A stretch of 64,000 bases of DNA from NCBI RefSeq assembly GCF_041821085.1, contig NZ_JBGUAZ010000003.1, positions 558,001 to 622,000 on the forward strand. The letters run 5' to 3'. The notes under the pieces are model-generated. The model saw nothing but the letters and a program-made list of their open reading frames with translations, searched no databases and had not been told where the DNA came from. Below are positions 63,450 to 64,000 of the stretch, in pieces. Within the stretch, counting starts at the first letter, position 1; each line of letters begins with the position of its first letter. Source of the stretch: Natrinema sp. HArc-T2. Its GTDB lineage: Archaea; Halobacteriota; Halobacteria; Halobacteriales; Natrialbaceae. The position numbers and the translations under genes are program-made.

Positions 63450-64000
63450 ATGACAGATAGTACGACAGACAGGCGGTCGGGCGACGCCGGGTTCGACGTG
63501 GGCTCGAGCGCTGACCTGTTCGGGGAGATCGAATCGGATGGCGAGTCAGGAGACGACACGCGAGCCGAGACCGACAACGGAGACGAATCCGATGTCGGCG
63601 ACGAGCAAACGGCCGCTGATGTCTTCGACCAGCTCCGGATAGATGCCGACGACGAGGACGGTACCGACGACATCCTCGCGGACGAGAGCCCGGACGACAT
63701 CATCGCGAGTGCCGACGAACCCGATCCCGAACCCGAGGAGGCTGTCGATGCGGACCTGCTGGCCGACGACGACGAACTCGCAGACCTCCTGCTCACTGGT
63801 CGCTCGAAGGACGATGACGGTGAGTTTCTCTGGATCGATCCCGACGCGGATGATGCGGGAGAGCCCGAACCTGACAGCGACAGCGATGCGGACGACGACG
63901 CCCTCGAGACGGGTGAGTCGGTCTCGAGCGAGACAGAAGCCGACCCCACAGCTGACAGCGAGACGGAAGCCGACGATGCTGAGACGGCATCCGTTCCCGA
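63450..64000 (+). CDS. Acidic protein, function unknown, cut by the window end
   Basis: An open reading frame from ATG to the window edge (183 codons seen, no stop), omitted by a search for closed frames. It is extremely acidic (DDEDGTDDILADESPDDI, ADDDELADLLLTGRSKDDD), with only short hydrophobic patches. FLWIDPDADDAG and repeats of E-T-A-D appear near the end. It looks like a disordered N-terminal part of a larger haloarchaeal protein. The family cannot be assigned. It is divergent from rbcL. Confidence 0.7.
   Translation, partial: MTDSTTDRRSGDAGFDVGSSADLFGEIESDGESGDDTRAETDNGDESDVGDEQTAADVFDQLRIDADDEDGTDDILADESPDDIIASADEPDPEPEEAVDADLLADDDELADLLLTGRSKDDDGEFLWIDPDADDAGEPEPDSDSDADDDALETGESVSSETEADPTADSETEADDAETASVP

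Overview
The window is a stretch of haloarchaeal chromosome (class Halobacteria). The supporting signs are very high G+C, strongly acidic proteins, archaeal information-processing genes (Topo VI, RfcL, alpha/beta proteasome, XPB-Bax1), type III RuBisCO, KorAB, HalOD1 and CxxC mini-proteins, and many apparently leaderless genes with a TATA element about 25-30 nt before the start codon. The genus cannot be fixed from the sequence alone. No rRNA, CRISPR array, transposase or replication origin was seen.

Layout. 1-4.5 kb: gyrA (cut by the window edge), gyrB, psmB and psmA on the minus strand. 5.1-10.2 kb: metal and anion transporters, a universal stress protein, and a translationally overlapping pair of an anchored SGNH-hydrolase-like protein and a K+-channel-like protein with an odd filter. 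10.3-13.8 kb: top6B-top6A. 14-20.5 kb: a metallo-beta-lactamase and an FAH-family hydrolase, tRNA-Glu, lrp, a HalOD1 protein, a MOSC protein, a FilR1-like regulator and a zinc ribbon. 20.5-25 kb: a response regulator, then Bax1 and XPB flanking a DisA_N/DacZ-type diadenylate cyclase. 25.1-30 kb: grpE-dnaK-dnaJ. 30-36 kb: ZIP transporter, HAD, GNAT, small proteins and a frameshifted M48 protease. 36.3-39.2 kb: methylmalonyl-CoA mutase and epimerase with a STAS-like gene between them. 39.3-49.6 kb: Tat lipoproteins, a flavin reductase-like protein, korA-korB, a COG1709 regulator, an ABC1 kinase and a CBS/DUF21 protein. 49.7-53.5 kb: an accessory island with a ribbon-helix-helix mini-protein, a COG1743-type methylase, a convergent NotI-like endonuclease and a PIN-domain remnant. 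53.5-55.3 kb: rfcL and a C2H2 zinc-finger protein. 55.3-59.6 kb: biotin genes bioB, candidate bioU, bioF and bioD, with no bioA. 59.7-63.2 kb: amidase, membrane protein and type III RuBisCO. The window ends inside a very acidic unknown protein.

Functional links. bioB-bioU-bioF-bioD would convert a pimeloyl thioester to biotin, and bioB carries a BirA-like operator over its promoter and start. XPB and Bax1 form a helicase-nuclease pair, here around a c-di-AMP synthase. The mutase and epimerase belong to propionate/methylmalonyl-CoA metabolism, KorAB to ferredoxin-linked 2-oxoacid oxidation. A palindromic 81-83 bp element recurs after several genes (four copies plus a solo arm). Four things deserve a second look: that repeat family, the R-M island, the channel/SGNH pair and the BirA-like operator.
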